A DNA stretch of 64,000 bases from Haemophilus sp. HMSC068C11 (GCF_001815355.1 NZ_KV820375.1:344409-408408), one strand, 5' to 3'. Positions 1 to 10,020 are shown, counted from the stretch's first letter. Program-made: numbers and translations. The notes: generated from the sequence alone by a model not told the origin.

Positions 1-858
1 GCTGCAGTCGCTGAAGAATCTGCCGCTGATGCTGATGAGCTTGCTGCAGTCGCTGAGCTGTCTGCTGCTGATGCTGAAGAGCTTGCTGCGGTTGCAGAGC
101 TATCTGCTGCTGAAGCTGAAGAGCTTGCGGCTTTCGCTGAAGAATCTGCCGCAGATGCTGATGAGCTTGCTGCGGTTGCAGAAGAATCTGCCGCTGAAGC
201 AGAAGAGCTTGCTGCGGTTGCTGAGCTATCTGCCGCTGAAGCTGAAGAGCTTGCTGCGGTTGCAGAAGAATCTGCCGCTGATGCAGATGAGCTTGCTGCT
301 GTTGCTGAGCTATCTGCTGCTGAAGCTGAAGAGCTTGCGGCTGTTGCTGAGCTATCTGCTGCTGAAGCTGAAGAGCTTGCTGCGGTTGCTGAGCTATCTG
401 CTGCTGAAGCTGATGAGCTTGCAACTGTCGCTGAGCTATCTGCTGCTGAAGCAGAAGAGCTTGCTGCTGTTGCTGAGCTATCTGCCGCTGAAGCGGATGA
501 ACTTGCTGCAGTTGCTGAAGAATCTGCCGCTGATGCAGAAGAGCTTGCTGCAATCGCTGAAGAATCTGCTGCTGATGCAGAAGAGCTTGCTGCTGTTGCT
601 GAGCTATCAGCTGCTGATGCAGAAGAGCTTGCTGCAGTCGCTGAAGAATCTGCCGCTGATGCGGATGAGCTTGCTGCTGTCGCAGAAGAATCTGCCGCTG
701 AAGCAGAAGAGCTTGCTGCGGTTGCTGAGCTATCTGCCGCTGAAGCTGAAGAGCTTGCTGCGGTTGCAGAAGAATCTGCCGCTGAAGCAGAAGAGCTTGC
801 TGCGGTTGCTGAGCTATCTGCCGCTGAAGCTGAAGAGCTTGCTGCGGTTGCAGATGAT
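1..858 (-). repeat. 42-bp in-frame tandem repeat in adhesin stalk (about 20 copies)
   Basis: The array has a 42-bp period and encodes AASSSASAADSSAT on the minus strand. Units differ mainly at a few codons (GAA/CTA, GAA/GAT and GCC/GCT on the plus strand). The array continues past the left edge. Because 42 is divisible by 3, copy-number changes would lengthen or shorten the stalk without shifting the frame. Confidence 0.9.
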
Positions 859-3326
859 TGTGCAGAAGATGCACTATTTGATGCGGCTGTAGCAGAGCTT
901 ACAGCTGCAGATGCCGCACTTTCAATTTTATCTAAATTGTTATTAACCACTTCCGCAGCTGATGTTGCCGCTGAAGCTGCTGCTTTCGCTGTTTCGTTTG
1001 TTTTATCTAATTGCGAGGTTACTGCATAAAGTTGTGAACCATTGATCGCTTCTGTTGAAGTTGCGGAAATATTTCCTGCTGCCACATTGATCAATTTACG
1101 CTCATCATCTGCAGCACCGACGCTTACGAAGCTACCGGCACCTACAACGGTTCCTTTGAAGCCACTATAGGTTAAATTACCCACAGTTGCTTCAGTTACA
1201 TTTGCAATAGTATGAGAACCTGTTGTAGTTGAATGATTACCTAATACAACTGCTTCATCTAAACCAGCAGCGATATTTAAGTTATTACCCAATACGGTTG
1301 TACCGTTTGATGCAATAGTATTCCCGTGTCCAATAATCGTGTTATTTTTAACGCCATCTTTTACGTTATTTGCAACACCTACAGCAATGGTATTTTGAGT
1401 ATTATTACCAACAAGGTTATATACCCCTAAAGCTGTACCATTATTCACGTTTTCGCCAACCCAAGTGCGAGCACCAACTGATGTACCATTTGTTGTGCTG
1501 TTATCCACACCAGCGTAATGACCTAATGCTGTGCCATCATTCGTATTTGGACGAACATAACTTCTTGAACCTACAACGGTTGCATTCACAGAATCTTTAC
1601 CTGCAGCAGAGAATTGACCAACAACAGTCGCATTTTGGGCACCAGCTTGAACTTCTGAGTTAGAACCTAATAGAGTTGCATTAGTACTACCCGCTTTTAT
1701 GCTTGAGTTTTTACCAATGACTGTTGCATTTGCTGCATCAGTATAAACAGCACTACCAGAACCAATTACAATTGCATCTTCAGATGCTGCTGAAGATTTA
1801 TACCCCATCACAACGGCACCAGCTGCAGCTGTTGTTGTAGTGGCTTCTACACCTGCAGTAATAGAGTTTCTGCCTTGTGCCCCACCTGCTAAACCAACTT
1901 TATCATTATTAGTAGTTTTAGCAGCATCAGAAGACGCATCATTAGAACCATTATTTACATGGAAATAGTTAGTTGTATTTAATGCTTGATTTGCTGCATC
2001 TAATGCTGTATTAGCTGTTGTATTAGCTGCGTTAGCTGTTGTATTAGCCGCATTAGCAGTTGTGTTAGCCGCATTAGCAGTTGTGTTAGCCGCATTAGCA
2101 GTTGTATTAGCCGCATTAGCCGTTGTGTTAGCTGCATTAGCCGTTGTGTTAGCCGCATTAGCAGTTGTGTTAGCTACAGTTGCTGTGCTTAATGCATTGC
2201 TAATATTAGCTTTAGCTGTAGTAGAAAGATCGTAAACTACATCACCAGTGCTAGAAACAGTTGCAATAGTTTCTGTTCCATTTTTAAAATTAAGCTTACT
2301 ATCATTGTTAATACGTGCTTTTGATAAACCATTTTCTGCAGCATTAAAGCCCACATTAGTCATTACTGCATAAAGTTGGCTACCATTAACAGCATCTGTA
2401 GAAGTGCTACTTAGGCGACCAGCACCCACGTTTTGGATTTGGCGTTGTTGTTGTTCTGTACCAACAGAAACTGCTCCAGAAAAACCTGTAGTGCCAGCAA
2501 AATCAACGGGTTTGCCATTAAATGTTGCTTTTTTAGCTGAGTCATCGAATTTATTTTCTTTAGCTTCAGATTGCGCACCTAATGCCACACCATACTCAAC
2601 ACCAGTCTTAGCAAGCATACCAATTGCTACTGCGCCAGTAGCTGTTACATTCGCTCTAGTACCTAAAGCGGTACCTGAAGCGCCACTTACAAATGCATTT
2701 GCCCCAAATGCAGAACCATAATTCGCGGCCTCAGTAACATTAGCCTCAGGACCAACAGCAACACTATATGCACCTACTGCTTTAGCACCCTGTGAAATCG
2801 AAGTAGAATTAAGTCCAGCAGCTTCAGCTTCAGCACCAATTGCTATCGCATTATCTTTACGAACAATTGCAGTATTACCGACAGCTACACCATTAGCTGC
2901 AGCATTAGCTAAACGTCCTACAGCAACAGATTGAGTTTGAGCATTTGAATTCGAACCAATAGCGACTGCATCTTGCCCATTAGCATAAACAGTATGACCA
3001 ATTGCGATACCTTTAACCCCTCCAGTTGCTTTTGATGATGCCCCCACAACAACAGCACCAGGCCCATCCGTCCAACTTCCACTACCAATTGCTATCGCTT
3101 GACCAGCAGTTCGAGTCACTGTGCCTTCAGGAATTGCAGCATATGCAATACCCGTTACATCTAAAAGCAATAAAGATAATGCCGATAATTTAAAAATTTT
3201 GCCTAATGAGGACTTGCTCTCCCCGTGCGTGTCACAAGATGATTTCACTTGCCCTTTTGCTAATTCGGACGTTACTACCAACGACTGAGTAGTACGATTC
3301 CAAATCACTTTAAAAATCTTATTCAT
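1..3326 (-). CDS. Trimeric autotransporter adhesin (YadA/Hia-like), N-terminal 1108 codons, 3' end outside window
   Basis: This is a surface adhesin secreted by the type Vc route, cut off by the left edge. The ATG at 3324-3326 opens an extended signal peptide (MNKIFKVIWN..., ESPR type, about 63 residues, ending AYA). Two head regions follow, rich in YadA-type repeats such as VAIGSNS and AVAVG. Each ends in a neck motif, AVNGSQLYAV (near 2365-2411) and AINGSQLYAV (near 1021-1066). Between them, residues encoded by 2017-2184 form TTANAAN heptads. From about 900 to the edge the protein is almost only Ala, Ser, Thr and Asp in a 14-residue repeat, presumably coiled-coil stalk. The frame is open from 3326 to 1, while the plus-strand frames over it are shadows. 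The C-terminal YadA anchor is not in view, so the full length is unknown. Confidence 0.93.
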   Translation of the reverse strand, partial: MNKIFKVIWNRTTQSLVVTSELAKGQVKSSCDTHGESKSSLGKIFKLSALSLLLLDVTGIAYAAIPEGTVTRTAGQAIAIGSGSWTDGPGAVVVGASSKATGGVKGIAIGHTVYANGQDAVAIGSNSNAQTQSVAVGRLANAAANGVAVGNTAIVRKDNAIAIGAEAEAAGLNSTSISQGAKAVGAYSVAVGPEANVTEAANYGSAFGANAFVSGASGTALGTRANVTATGAVAIGMLAKTGVEYGVALGAQSEAKENKFDDSAKKATFNGKPVDFAGTTGFSGAVSVGTEQQQRQIQNVGAGRLSSTSTDAVNGSQLYAVMTNVGFNAAENGLSKARINNDSKLNFKNGTETIATVSSTGDVVYDLSTTAKANISNALSTATVANTTANAANTTANAANTTANAANTTANAANTTANAANTTANAANTTANAANTTANTALDAANQALNTTNYFHVNNGSNDASSDAAKTTNNDKVGLAGGAQGRNSITAGVEATTTTAAAGAVVMGYKSSAASEDAIVIGSGSAVYTDAANATVIGKNSSIKAGSTNATLLGSNSEVQAGAQNATVVGQFSAAGKDSVNATVVGSRSYVRPNTNDGTALGHYAGVDNSTTNGTSVGARTWVGENVNNGTALGVYNLVGNNTQNTIAVGVANNVKDGVKNNTIIGHGNTIASNGTTVLGNNLNIAAGLDEAVVLGNHSTTTGSHTIANVTEATVGNLTYSGFKGTVVGAGSFVSVGAADDERKLINVAAGNISATSTEAINGSQLYAVTSQLDKTNETAKAAASAATSAAEVVNNNLDKIESAASAAVSSATAASNSASSAQSSATAASSSASAADSSATAASSSASAADSSATAASSSASAADSSATAASSSASAADSSATAASSSASAADSSATAASSSASAADSSATAASSSASAADSSAIAASSSASAADSSATAASSSASAADSSATAASSSASAADSSATVASSSASAADSSATAASSSASAADSSATAASSSASAADSSATAASSSASAADSSATAASSSASAADSSATAASSSASAADSSATAASSSASAADSSAKAASSSASAADSSATAASSSASAADSSATAASSSASAADSSATA
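2017..2184 (-). repeat. 21-bp tandem repeat, 8 units, encoding TTANAAN heptads
   Basis: Eight consecutive 21-bp units run through 2017-2184 (for example 2059-2079 and 2080-2100, which are identical). The last unit is degenerate. Each encodes seven residues of the adhesin, the period of a coiled coil. Confidence 0.9.
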
Positions 3327-3693
3327 AAAAAAATAAAACTCCTTTGCATAAATTTAACTATTATAAAACGATGATCCTACCTCAAAACGCAAAAGCAGAA
3401 ACCAATCCCCATTATCTAACACACGCTTAATAAAATCTAGGCATTTTCAATATAATTTTTGTAAAAGTATGTAAATAAATTATCTTAAAAAAACAAACAC
3501 ATATTTATTTTATTTTTATACTTATAAACTATAACAAAATCCCACTCTCTGCCTTGATAAAATTCATTACAAACTCTTATAAGTTCTAACATAAGGACGC
3601 AGCGGGTAAACTAATACGACGTTGAAAGGTAGCCTTTGAACTATGTACTTTATTACGCCAAAGTGCGGTCATTCTTGAAATAATTTTAATTCA

Positions 3694-3717
3694 CGTTCAT
3701 AATGAACGAATATTCAT
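3694..3717. promoter_or_regulatory. Palindromic operator candidate upstream of emrAB
   Basis: CGTTCAT-A-ATGAACG (3694-3708) is a perfect 7-1-7 palindrome. Its right arm also pairs with TTCAT at 3713-3717, giving overlapping TTCAT/ATGAA/TTCAT half sites. This resembles operators of TetR-family efflux repressors; the regulator is not in this window. It lies about 60 bp before the emrA start. Confidence 0.5.
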
Positions 3718-3726
3718 ATTTTATAG

Positions 3727-3747
3727 GCTGAAGTCTTTTACTTCAGC
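3727..3747 (+). promoter_or_regulatory. Leader hairpin before emrA
   Basis: GCTGAAGT (3727-3734) and ACTTCAGC (3740-3747) form a perfect 8-bp stem with a 5-nt loop. The run ATTTTCTC follows it, and it ends 22 nt before the emrA ATG. It could be a weak attenuator or an mRNA leader structure; the sequence does not decide. Confidence 0.45.
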
Positions 3748-3769
3748 ATTTTCTCATAAGGCTCGCATT

Positions 3770-4939
3770 ATGTCCGATCAACAAACAGATACACAAACGT
3801 CCTCAAATAATAAATCTCAACAACGTAAAAAAGGGCTTTCCATTTTTATTCTGTTGCTTCTTTTGATTGCAATCGGTTCTGCGGCTTATTGGTTTTTCTT
3901 TATTAAAGACTTTGAAGAAACCGAAGATGCCTATGTGAGCGGCAATCAGGTAATGGTCTCATCACAAGTCGCGGGAAATATTTCGAAAATTAATGTCGAT
4001 AATATGGATCCCGTACAGACTGGTGATGTGTTATTAGAGCTGGATGATACCAATGCCAAATTAAGTTTTGAGCAAGCTAAAAGTAATTTAGCCAATGCCG
4101 TTCGCCAAGTTTCTCAACTGAATTACACGGTAAAACAATTGAAATCCGCCGTTCGTGCGAATGAAATTACCCTTGCTCAAGCACAAGGAAACTTGAACCG
4201 TCGTGTGCAATTAGTGAAAGATGGCGCGATTGATAAAGAATCTTTCCAACACGCCAAAGAAGCGGTTGAACTCGCCAAAGCAAACTTAACGACTTCACAA
4301 AACCAACTTGAGGCAAATCAAGCCTTATTGCTAGATGGCCCTTTAAGTGAACAGCCGCAAATTCAAAGTGCGGTCAGTAATTTGAAACAAGCATGGTTGA
4401 ATTTAGAACGTACGAAAATCCGCAGTCCAATTAAAGGTTATGTGGCTCGTCGTAATGCGCAAGTAGGGCAAGCAGTTTCTGTTGGCGGGGCATTAATGGC
4501 GGTGGTGACTACTGATCAAATGTGGTTAGACGCTAACTTCAAAGAAACACAATTAACCCATATGCGAATTGGTCAACCGGTTAAAATTCACTTCGATCTC
4601 TACGGAAAAGATAAAACTTTTGATGGAAAAGTGGTGGGAATCGAAATGGGTACAGGCAGTGCATTCTCATTATTGCCTACTCAAAATGCGACCGGTAACT
4701 GGATCAAAGTGGTGCAACGTGTGCCAGTGCGTATTCAATTAGATCCGCAACAACTGGCTGAAAACCCATTACGCATTGGGCTTTCTGCCACCGTGAAAGT
4801 AAATATCAGTGATAGCCAAGGCGAAACCTTGCGTAATCAAGCACCATCTACAACGCTTTATTCCACCAATGTGCTACAATATGATGAAAGTGCGGTCAAT
4901 AATTTGATCGAATCCATTATTCGCGACAATAGCTATTAG
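3770..4939 (+). CDS. emrA: Multidrug efflux membrane fusion protein EmrA
   Basis: This is the HlyD-family periplasmic adaptor that links the inner-membrane pump EmrB to an outer-membrane channel for export of hydrophobic drugs. The 389-residue protein has a cytoplasmic N terminus and one membrane segment (about residues 23-46). A biotinyl-lipoyl-like half (SSQVAGNI), a long alpha-hairpin rich in Gln and Ala (about 105-200) and a beta-barrel region follow. The length is usual for EmrA. The emrB ATG follows 8 bp after its stop, so the two form an operon. Two uptake sequences lie inside the gene, reading as Ser-Ala-Val. Confidence 0.93.
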   Translation: MSDQQTDTQTSSNNKSQQRKKGLSIFILLLLLIAIGSAAYWFFFIKDFEETEDAYVSGNQVMVSSQVAGNISKINVDNMDPVQTGDVLLELDDTNAKLSFEQAKSNLANAVRQVSQLNYTVKQLKSAVRANEITLAQAQGNLNRRVQLVKDGAIDKESFQHAKEAVELAKANLTTSQNQLEANQALLLDGPLSEQPQIQSAVSNLKQAWLNLERTKIRSPIKGYVARRNAQVGQAVSVGGALMAVVTTDQMWLDANFKETQLTHMRIGQPVKIHFDLYGKDKTFDGKVVGIEMGTGSAFSLLPTQNATGNWIKVVQRVPVRIQLDPQQLAENPLRIGLSATVKVNISDSQGETLRNQAPSTTLYSTNVLQYDESAVNNLIESIIRDNSY

Positions 4940-4947
4940 GTTTCACG

Positions 4948-6474
4948 ATGTCGCAATCTCATTTTACGCCGGTACAAGGCGGTGCACTGGTTATTCTCAC
5001 GTTAGCGCTCTCGCTTGCGACTTTTATGCAGGTGTTGGACTCCACCATCGCTAACGTTGCTATTCCTACTATCGCAGGGGATTTAGGGGCGTCATCCAGC
5101 CAAGGCACATGGGTCATCACCTCGTTCGGTGTGGCCAATGCGATCTCAATTCCTATCACCGGCTGGCTAGCGAAACGTTTCGGCGAAGTGCGGTTATTTT
5201 TAATCTCAACCTTACTTTTCGTCCTTGCCTCTTGGCTTTGTGGCATTTCACACAGTTTGGAAATGTTGATTATTTGCCGCGTCATCCAAGGTGCGGTTGC
5301 CGGTCCAATCATCCCTCTTTCACAAAGTTTACTACTCAATAACTATCCGCCTAAAAAACGCGGCATGGCACTGGCATTTTGGTCAATGACTGTAGTGGTT
5401 GCCCCTATCTTCGGGCCAATTCTAGGCGGTTGGATCAGCGATAACATTCATTGGGGCTGGATCTTTTTCATCAATGTTCCCATTGGATTAGCCGTCGTCT
5501 TAATGAGTTGGAAGATTCTAGGTAATCGAGAAAGCCAAATTTCTCATCAGCCTATTGATACCGTTGGGCTTGTTTTATTAGTTCTAGGCGTAGGCTGCTT
5601 GCAATTAATGCTGGACCAAGGAAGAGAGCAAGATTGGTTTAATTCAACGGAGATTGTTGTTCTCACCGTGATTGCTGTTGTGTGTTTGATCGCGCTCACT
5701 ATTTGGGAACTGACGGATGATAATCCTGTTGTGGATATTTCACTGTTCAAATCACGCAATTTTAGCGTAGGCTGCCTTTCAACCAGTCTCGCCTTTTTGG
5801 TGTATTTGGGCTCTGTTGTGCTTATCCCACTTTTACTCCAACAAGTTTACGGCTACACCGCGACTTGGGCTGGGCTCGCAGCTGCCCCAGTAGGATTATT
5901 CCCAATTTTACTTTCGCCAATCATCGGTAAACTAGGACATAAAATTGATATGCGAATTTTAGTCACGATCAGTTTTATGGTTTATGCTTTGACCTTTTAT
6001 TGGCGAGCAGTGACCTTTGAGCCTGGCATGACCTTTGCCGATGTTGCATTGCCACAATTTGTGCAAGGTTTAGCGGTTGCTTGCTTCTTTATGCCACTGA
6101 CAACCATCACACTTTCGGGTTTACCACCCGAAAAAATGGCTTCGGCGTCAAGCTTATTTAATTTCCTTCGAACCCTTGCTGGCTCGGTGGGAACATCCCT
6201 CACGACATTTATGTGGTATAACCGCGAAGCCGTGCATCATACTCAACTCACGGAAGCGATTACCCCATATAATCCGATTTCCCAACAGTTCTTCCAAACG
6301 ATGGCAAGTTTTGGTTTAAGCGAAGAACAAACGGCATCATATCTCGCGAAACAAATCACCGCTCAAGGCTTTATTATTGGCGCTAATGAGATCTTCTGGT
6401 TATCTGCGATAATTTTCTTAGCATTATTTGTTATCGTCTGGTTCGCCAAACCACCTTTTGGAAATCGCCATTAA
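4948..6474 (+). CDS. emrB: Multidrug efflux MFS transporter EmrB (DHA2, 14 TM)
   Basis: This is the proton-driven inner-membrane drug exporter of the DHA2 (14-spanner) major facilitator group. The 508 residues are almost wholly hydrophobic helices. The DHA2 hallmark LDSTIANVAIPTI sits in the first helix, and GWLAKRFGEVR is the loop 2-3 signature. It is co-transcribed with emrA and followed directly by a terminator made from two inverted uptake sequences. E. coli EmrB is 512 residues, so the protein looks complete. Confidence 0.94.
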   Translation: MSQSHFTPVQGGALVILTLALSLATFMQVLDSTIANVAIPTIAGDLGASSSQGTWVITSFGVANAISIPITGWLAKRFGEVRLFLISTLLFVLASWLCGISHSLEMLIICRVIQGAVAGPIIPLSQSLLLNNYPPKKRGMALAFWSMTVVVAPIFGPILGGWISDNIHWGWIFFINVPIGLAVVLMSWKILGNRESQISHQPIDTVGLVLLVLGVGCLQLMLDQGREQDWFNSTEIVVLTVIAVVCLIALTIWELTDDNPVVDISLFKSRNFSVGCLSTSLAFLVYLGSVVLIPLLLQQVYGYTATWAGLAAAPVGLFPILLSPIIGKLGHKIDMRILVTISFMVYALTFYWRAVTFEPGMTFADVALPQFVQGLAVACFFMPLTTITLSGLPPEKMASASSLFNFLRTLAGSVGTSLTTFMWYNREAVHHTQLTEAITPYNPISQQFFQTMASFGLSEEQTASYLAKQITAQGFIIGANEIFWLSAIIFLALFVIVWFAKPPFGNRH

Positions 6475-6489
6475 AAATCTCAAAAAAAT

Positions 6490-6529
6490 AACCGCACTTT
6501 GATGATGCTCAAAAGTGCGGTTGTTTTTT
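6490..6529. terminator. Bidirectional uptake-sequence terminator (emrB/uvrA)
   Basis: AACCGCACTTT (6490-6500) and AAAGTGCGGTT (6512-6522) are inverted uptake sequences that form a stem, followed by G and T6. It lies between convergent emrB and uvrA, and the uvrA stop begins right after it. Confidence 0.85.
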
Positions 6530-9361
6530 CTAGCCTTTTGCTAAGATATCTTTCAGGAATCTCGCAGTATGCGAACCTTTGACTTTAGCCACGTCTTCCG
6601 GTGTGCCAGTCGCGATAATTTGGCCACCGCCACTGCCCCCTTCAGGACCAAGATCCACAATCCAGTCTGCGGTTTTGATCACATCTAAGTTGTGTTCGAT
6701 CACCACGATGGTATTGCCTTGATCGCGTAAGCGATGTAACACTTCGAGAAGTTGTTTAATATCGGCAAAATGCAGACCGGTTGTCGGCTCATCCAAAATA
6801 TAAAGGGTTTTACCGGTATCACGTTTTGAAAGCTCTGTCGCTAACTTAACACGTTGTGCCTCACCACCTGAAAGTGTGGTAGAAGACTGACCTAAACGAA
6901 TGTAAGACAAGCCAACATCCATTAGGGTTTGCAATTTACGCGCAATCATTGGGATAGCATCAAAAAACTCACGGGCTTCTTCTACCGTCATATCTAATAC
7001 TTGGTGAATAGTTTTGCCTTTGTATCGGATCTCCAAGGTTTCACGGTTATAGCGTTTACCTTTACATTGATCACAAGGTACATACACATCCGGCAAGAAG
7101 TGCATTTCAACTTTCAGCACACCATCACCTTGGCATGCTTCACAACGTCCACCACGCACGTTAAAGCTAAAACGTCCTGGGTTATAACCACGCGCACGCG
7201 CTTCTGGCACGCCAGCAAATAATTCACGAATTGGGGTAAATAATCCCGTGTAAGTCGCTGGGTTAGAACGCGGTGTACGACCGATCGGGCTTTGATTAAT
7301 ATCGATCACTTTATCGAAATATTCCAAGCCTTCAATGGATTTATAAGGCGCAAAATCCGTTTTCTCCGCACGATTTAAAGCATTTTGAGCCAGTGGGAAT
7401 AAGGTATCATTAATTAACGTTGATTTGCCTGAACCTGATACCCCTGTGATGCAAGTAAATAAGCCTACTGGAATCTCTAAATTCACACCTTTGAGATTAT
7501 TCCCTGTCGCACCTTTTAATTTTAAAAGTTTGCTTTTATCAAGTGCGGTTCGTTTTTTCGGAATTTCGATTTTTTCTTCGCCCGATAAAAATTTACCCGT
7601 AATCGAATTCGGGTTTGCCATAATCTCTTTGGCTGTCCCTTGTGCAATCACTTGGCCACCGTGTACACCCGCCCCAGGGCCAATATCAATAATATGATCG
7701 GCTTCTCGAATGGCATCCTCATCGTGCTCCACCACGATCACGGTGTTGCCCAAATTACGCAAGTGAATCAGCGTATTTAGCAAGCGTTCATTATCGCGTT
7801 GATGTAAACCGATTGAAGGCTCATCCAACACATACATGACGCCTACTAAGCCCGCACCGATCTGACTTGCAAGACGAATACGTTGCGCTTCACCACCCGA
7901 AAGAGTTTCGGCAGAACGAGAAAGGGAAAGATAATTCAAACCCACATTCACTAAAAATTCTAACCGCTCTCTGATCTCTTTCAGGATTTTTTCTGCAATT
8001 TGCGCTTTTTGACCTGTTAAGGTGAGTCCTTGGAAAAACTCAAGGCTTTCACCAATACTTTTCTCTGAAATTTGTGGCAAGTTAATGTTACCGATATACA
8101 CGTTACGAGCTTCTGGACGAAGACGCGAGCCACCACAATCTGCACAAGGGCGGTTGCTGATATTTTTCGCCAACTCTTCGCGTACAGACATGGATTCCGT
8201 TTCTTTGTAACGGCGCGCCATGTTATTCAAAATCCCTTCAAAAGGATGTTTGCGGATCACCACATCACCACGGTCATTCATGTATTGGAATTCAATTTCT
8301 TCCTTGCCTGAACCATGCATCACAATATCTTTAATTTTTTGTGGTAAATCTTCGTATGGCGTTTCAATATCAAATTTATAATGTTTCGCCAACGAGGTAA
8401 GCATTTGATAGTAATAGAAATTGCGACGATCCCAACCTTTCACTGCCCCACCTGCGAGGGAAATGCTTTCATTTTGCACCACTCGGCTTTCATCGAAGAA
8501 CTGCTGAACACCTAAACCATCACAAGTCGGACACGCCCCTGCCGGGTTATTAAATGAGAACAAGCGAGGCTCTAATTCCGGTACAGAATAGCCACAATGC
8601 GGACAAGCAAAGTTTGCCGAGAAAACCAATTCTTCAGCTTTAGGATCATCCATATCAGCCACAACTGCCGTACCGCCTGAAAGCTCCAAAGCCGTTTCAA
8701 AAGATTCTGCTAAACGTGTGGCTAAATCTGACCGCACTTTAAAACGGTCCACCACCACTTCAATGGTATGCTTTTTCTGTAAAGCAAGTTCTGGCGGATC
8801 AGATAAATCACAGATTTCACCATCAATTCTTGCGCGAATATAACCTTGTGCCGCTAAACTATCTAACAGCTTAACATGCTCACCTTTACGATTTTTCACC
8901 ACAGGCGCAAGCAACATCATTTTGCTTTCTTCAGGCAAGCTTAGGACTTTATCCACCATTTGGCTGATGGTTTGTGCCGTTAATGGCACATCATGTTCCG
9001 GACAGCGTGGTTCCCCTACGCGAGCAAACAGCAAACGCAAGTAATCATAAATTTCGGTGATCGTGCCCACGGTTGAACGCGGGTTATGAGAAGTGGATTT
9101 TTGCTCAATAGAAATCGCCGGCGACAAACCCTCAATTGAATCTACATCCGGTTTTTCCATCAAAGAAAGGAATTGACGCGCATAAGCAGAAAGCGATTCC
9201 ACATAACGGCGCTGCCCTTCTGCATAAAGCGTATCAAATGCTAAAGAGGATTTGCCCGAACCGGACAAGCCTGTAATCACAATTAATTTATCGCGAGGAA
9301 TGGTTAAATTGATGTTTTTAAGGTTGTGAGTTCTAGCCCCACGAATGTCGATAGTATCCAT
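6530..9361 (-). CDS. uvrA: Excinuclease ABC subunit A
   Basis: This is the damage-recognition ATPase of nucleotide excision repair, which loads UvrB onto lesions. The 943 residues match the usual length. Walker A motifs are GLSGSGKSS near residue 31 and GVSGSGKST near 640. There are two ABC signatures LSGGEAQR and zinc-finger cysteine pairs (CPHCGYS/CPTCDG and [14 protein letters not shown]). It is divergent from ssb, with a LexA-like box in the shared 162-bp gap, as in E. coli where both genes belong to the SOS response. Confidence 0.98.
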   Translation of the reverse strand: MDTIDIRGARTHNLKNINLTIPRDKLIVITGLSGSGKSSLAFDTLYAEGQRRYVESLSAYARQFLSLMEKPDVDSIEGLSPAISIEQKSTSHNPRSTVGTITEIYDYLRLLFARVGEPRCPEHDVPLTAQTISQMVDKVLSLPEESKMMLLAPVVKNRKGEHVKLLDSLAAQGYIRARIDGEICDLSDPPELALQKKHTIEVVVDRFKVRSDLATRLAESFETALELSGGTAVVADMDDPKAEELVFSANFACPHCGYSVPELEPRLFSFNNPAGACPTCDGLGVQQFFDESRVVQNESISLAGGAVKGWDRRNFYYYQMLTSLAKHYKFDIETPYEDLPQKIKDIVMHGSGKEEIEFQYMNDRGDVVIRKHPFEGILNNMARRYKETESMSVREELAKNISNRPCADCGGSRLRPEARNVYIGNINLPQISEKSIGESLEFFQGLTLTGQKAQIAEKILKEIRERLEFLVNVGLNYLSLSRSAETLSGGEAQRIRLASQIGAGLVGVMYVLDEPSIGLHQRDNERLLNTLIHLRNLGNTVIVVEHDEDAIREADHIIDIGPGAGVHGGQVIAQGTAKEIMANPNSITGKFLSGEEKIEIPKKRTALDKSKLLKLKGATGNNLKGVNLEIPVGLFTCITGVSGSGKSTLINDTLFPLAQNALNRAEKTDFAPYKSIEGLEYFDKVIDINQSPIGRTPRSNPATYTGLFTPIRELFAGVPEARARGYNPGRFSFNVRGGRCEACQGDGVLKVEMHFLPDVYVPCDQCKGKRYNRETLEIRYKGKTIHQVLDMTVEEAREFFDAIPMIARKLQTLMDVGLSYIRLGQSSTTLSGGEAQRVKLATELSKRDTGKTLYILDEPTTGLHFADIKQLLEVLHRLRDQGNTIVVIEHNLDVIKTADWIVDLGPEGGSGGGQIIATGTPEDVAKVKGSHTARFLKDILAKG

Positions 9362-9426
9362 AAAAAAAGCGATTGCCTTAAGAAAATAAATTCAAAAATT
9401 GCGACCATTATCGCATATTTCAATAT

Positions 9427-9442
9427 CTGTGCAAATATCCAG
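9427..9442. promoter_or_regulatory. LexA (SOS) box candidate between uvrA and ssb
   Basis: CTGTGCAAATATCCAG matches the LexA consensus CTGT-N8-ACAG at 7 of 8 fixed positions (CCAG for ACAG). It has an AT-rich centre and sits between the divergent uvrA and ssb genes, which share SOS control in E. coli. It could control either or both genes. Confidence 0.65.
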
Positions 9443-9523
9443 TTAATTTTTATGGATCTTTTGTTTCTTTTAAGGCAAAATAGCCAAAATTTTTCACCTT
9501 ATTTCTAAAATATAGAGGATTCT

Positions 9524-9991
9524 ATGGCAGGTATTAATAAAGTAATCATCGTAGGTAATTTAGGTAACGATCCTGAAATCCGCACAATGCCAAATGGCGA
9601 AGCGGTAGCAAATATCAGCGTGGCAACAAGTGAAAGCTGGACAGATAAAAACACGGGTGAACGCCGTGAAGTGACCGAATGGCACCGTATCGTGTTATAT
9701 CGTCGTTTAGCGGAAATTGCAGGTCAATACTTACGCAAAGGTTCACAAGTTTATGTTGAAGGTCGTTTAAAAACTCGCAAATGGCAAGATAACAATGGCC
9801 AAGATCGTTACACCACTGAAATCCAAGGTGATAACTTACAAATGTTAGGTGGTCGCAATCAAGAGATGGGCGGTTATGCACCGGCACAATCAGCACCACA
9901 ACCAAGCTATCAATCTCGTCCAGCACAATCTGCGCCAGCGCCACAAGCTGAGCCACCAATGGACGCATTTGATGATAACATTCCATTCTAA
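9524..9991 (+). CDS. ssb: Single-stranded DNA-binding protein
   Basis: This OB-fold protein coats single-stranded DNA in replication, repair and competence. In its 155 residues the OB fold takes up about residues 1-112 (starting [13 protein letters not shown]). A Gln/Pro/Ala-rich linker follows. The acidic tip DAFDDNIPF recruits partner proteins. It has its own strong terminator at 10021-10056. Confidence 0.97.
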   Translation: MAGINKVIIVGNLGNDPEIRTMPNGEAVANISVATSESWTDKNTGERREVTEWHRIVLYRRLAEIAGQYLRKGSQVYVEGRLKTRKWQDNNGQDRYTTEIQGDNLQMLGGRNQEMGGYAPAQSAPQPSYQSRPAQSAPAPQAEPPMDAFDDNIPF

Positions 9992-10020
9992 GTTACATAT
10001 AATTTAAAAAATAAAAAACA

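Larger units (their letters stand above)
3327..3769. other. Divergent intergenic region between adhesin and emrA
   Basis: This 443-bp gene-free stretch is strongly AT-rich next to the adhesin start, where that gene's promoter must lie. The emrA side holds an uptake sequence at 3661-3669, a 15-bp palindrome at 3694-3708 and a hairpin at 3727-3747. I see no open frame or RNA gene in the rest. Confidence 0.7.

Noticed and set aside
1-858. Regular repeats that might suggest a CRISPR array
   Set aside because: There are no unique spacers; the repeats are contiguous, coding and in frame.
29-892. Long plus-strand frame of 287 codons, rich in Leu, Lys and Ser
   Set aside because: It is the complement of the 42-bp adhesin repeat. 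The minus-strand frame continues through an ESPR signal peptide, heads and necks, so that is the real gene.
1370-2721. Plus-strand frames over the adhesin heads (for example 1370-1663 and 2404-2721)
   Set aside because: They lie opposite YadA-type head repeats and have no ribosome site or recognisable protein.
4959-5339. Minus-strand frame of 126 codons inside emrB
   Set aside because: It is a shadow of the EmrB frame, with no signal or family features.
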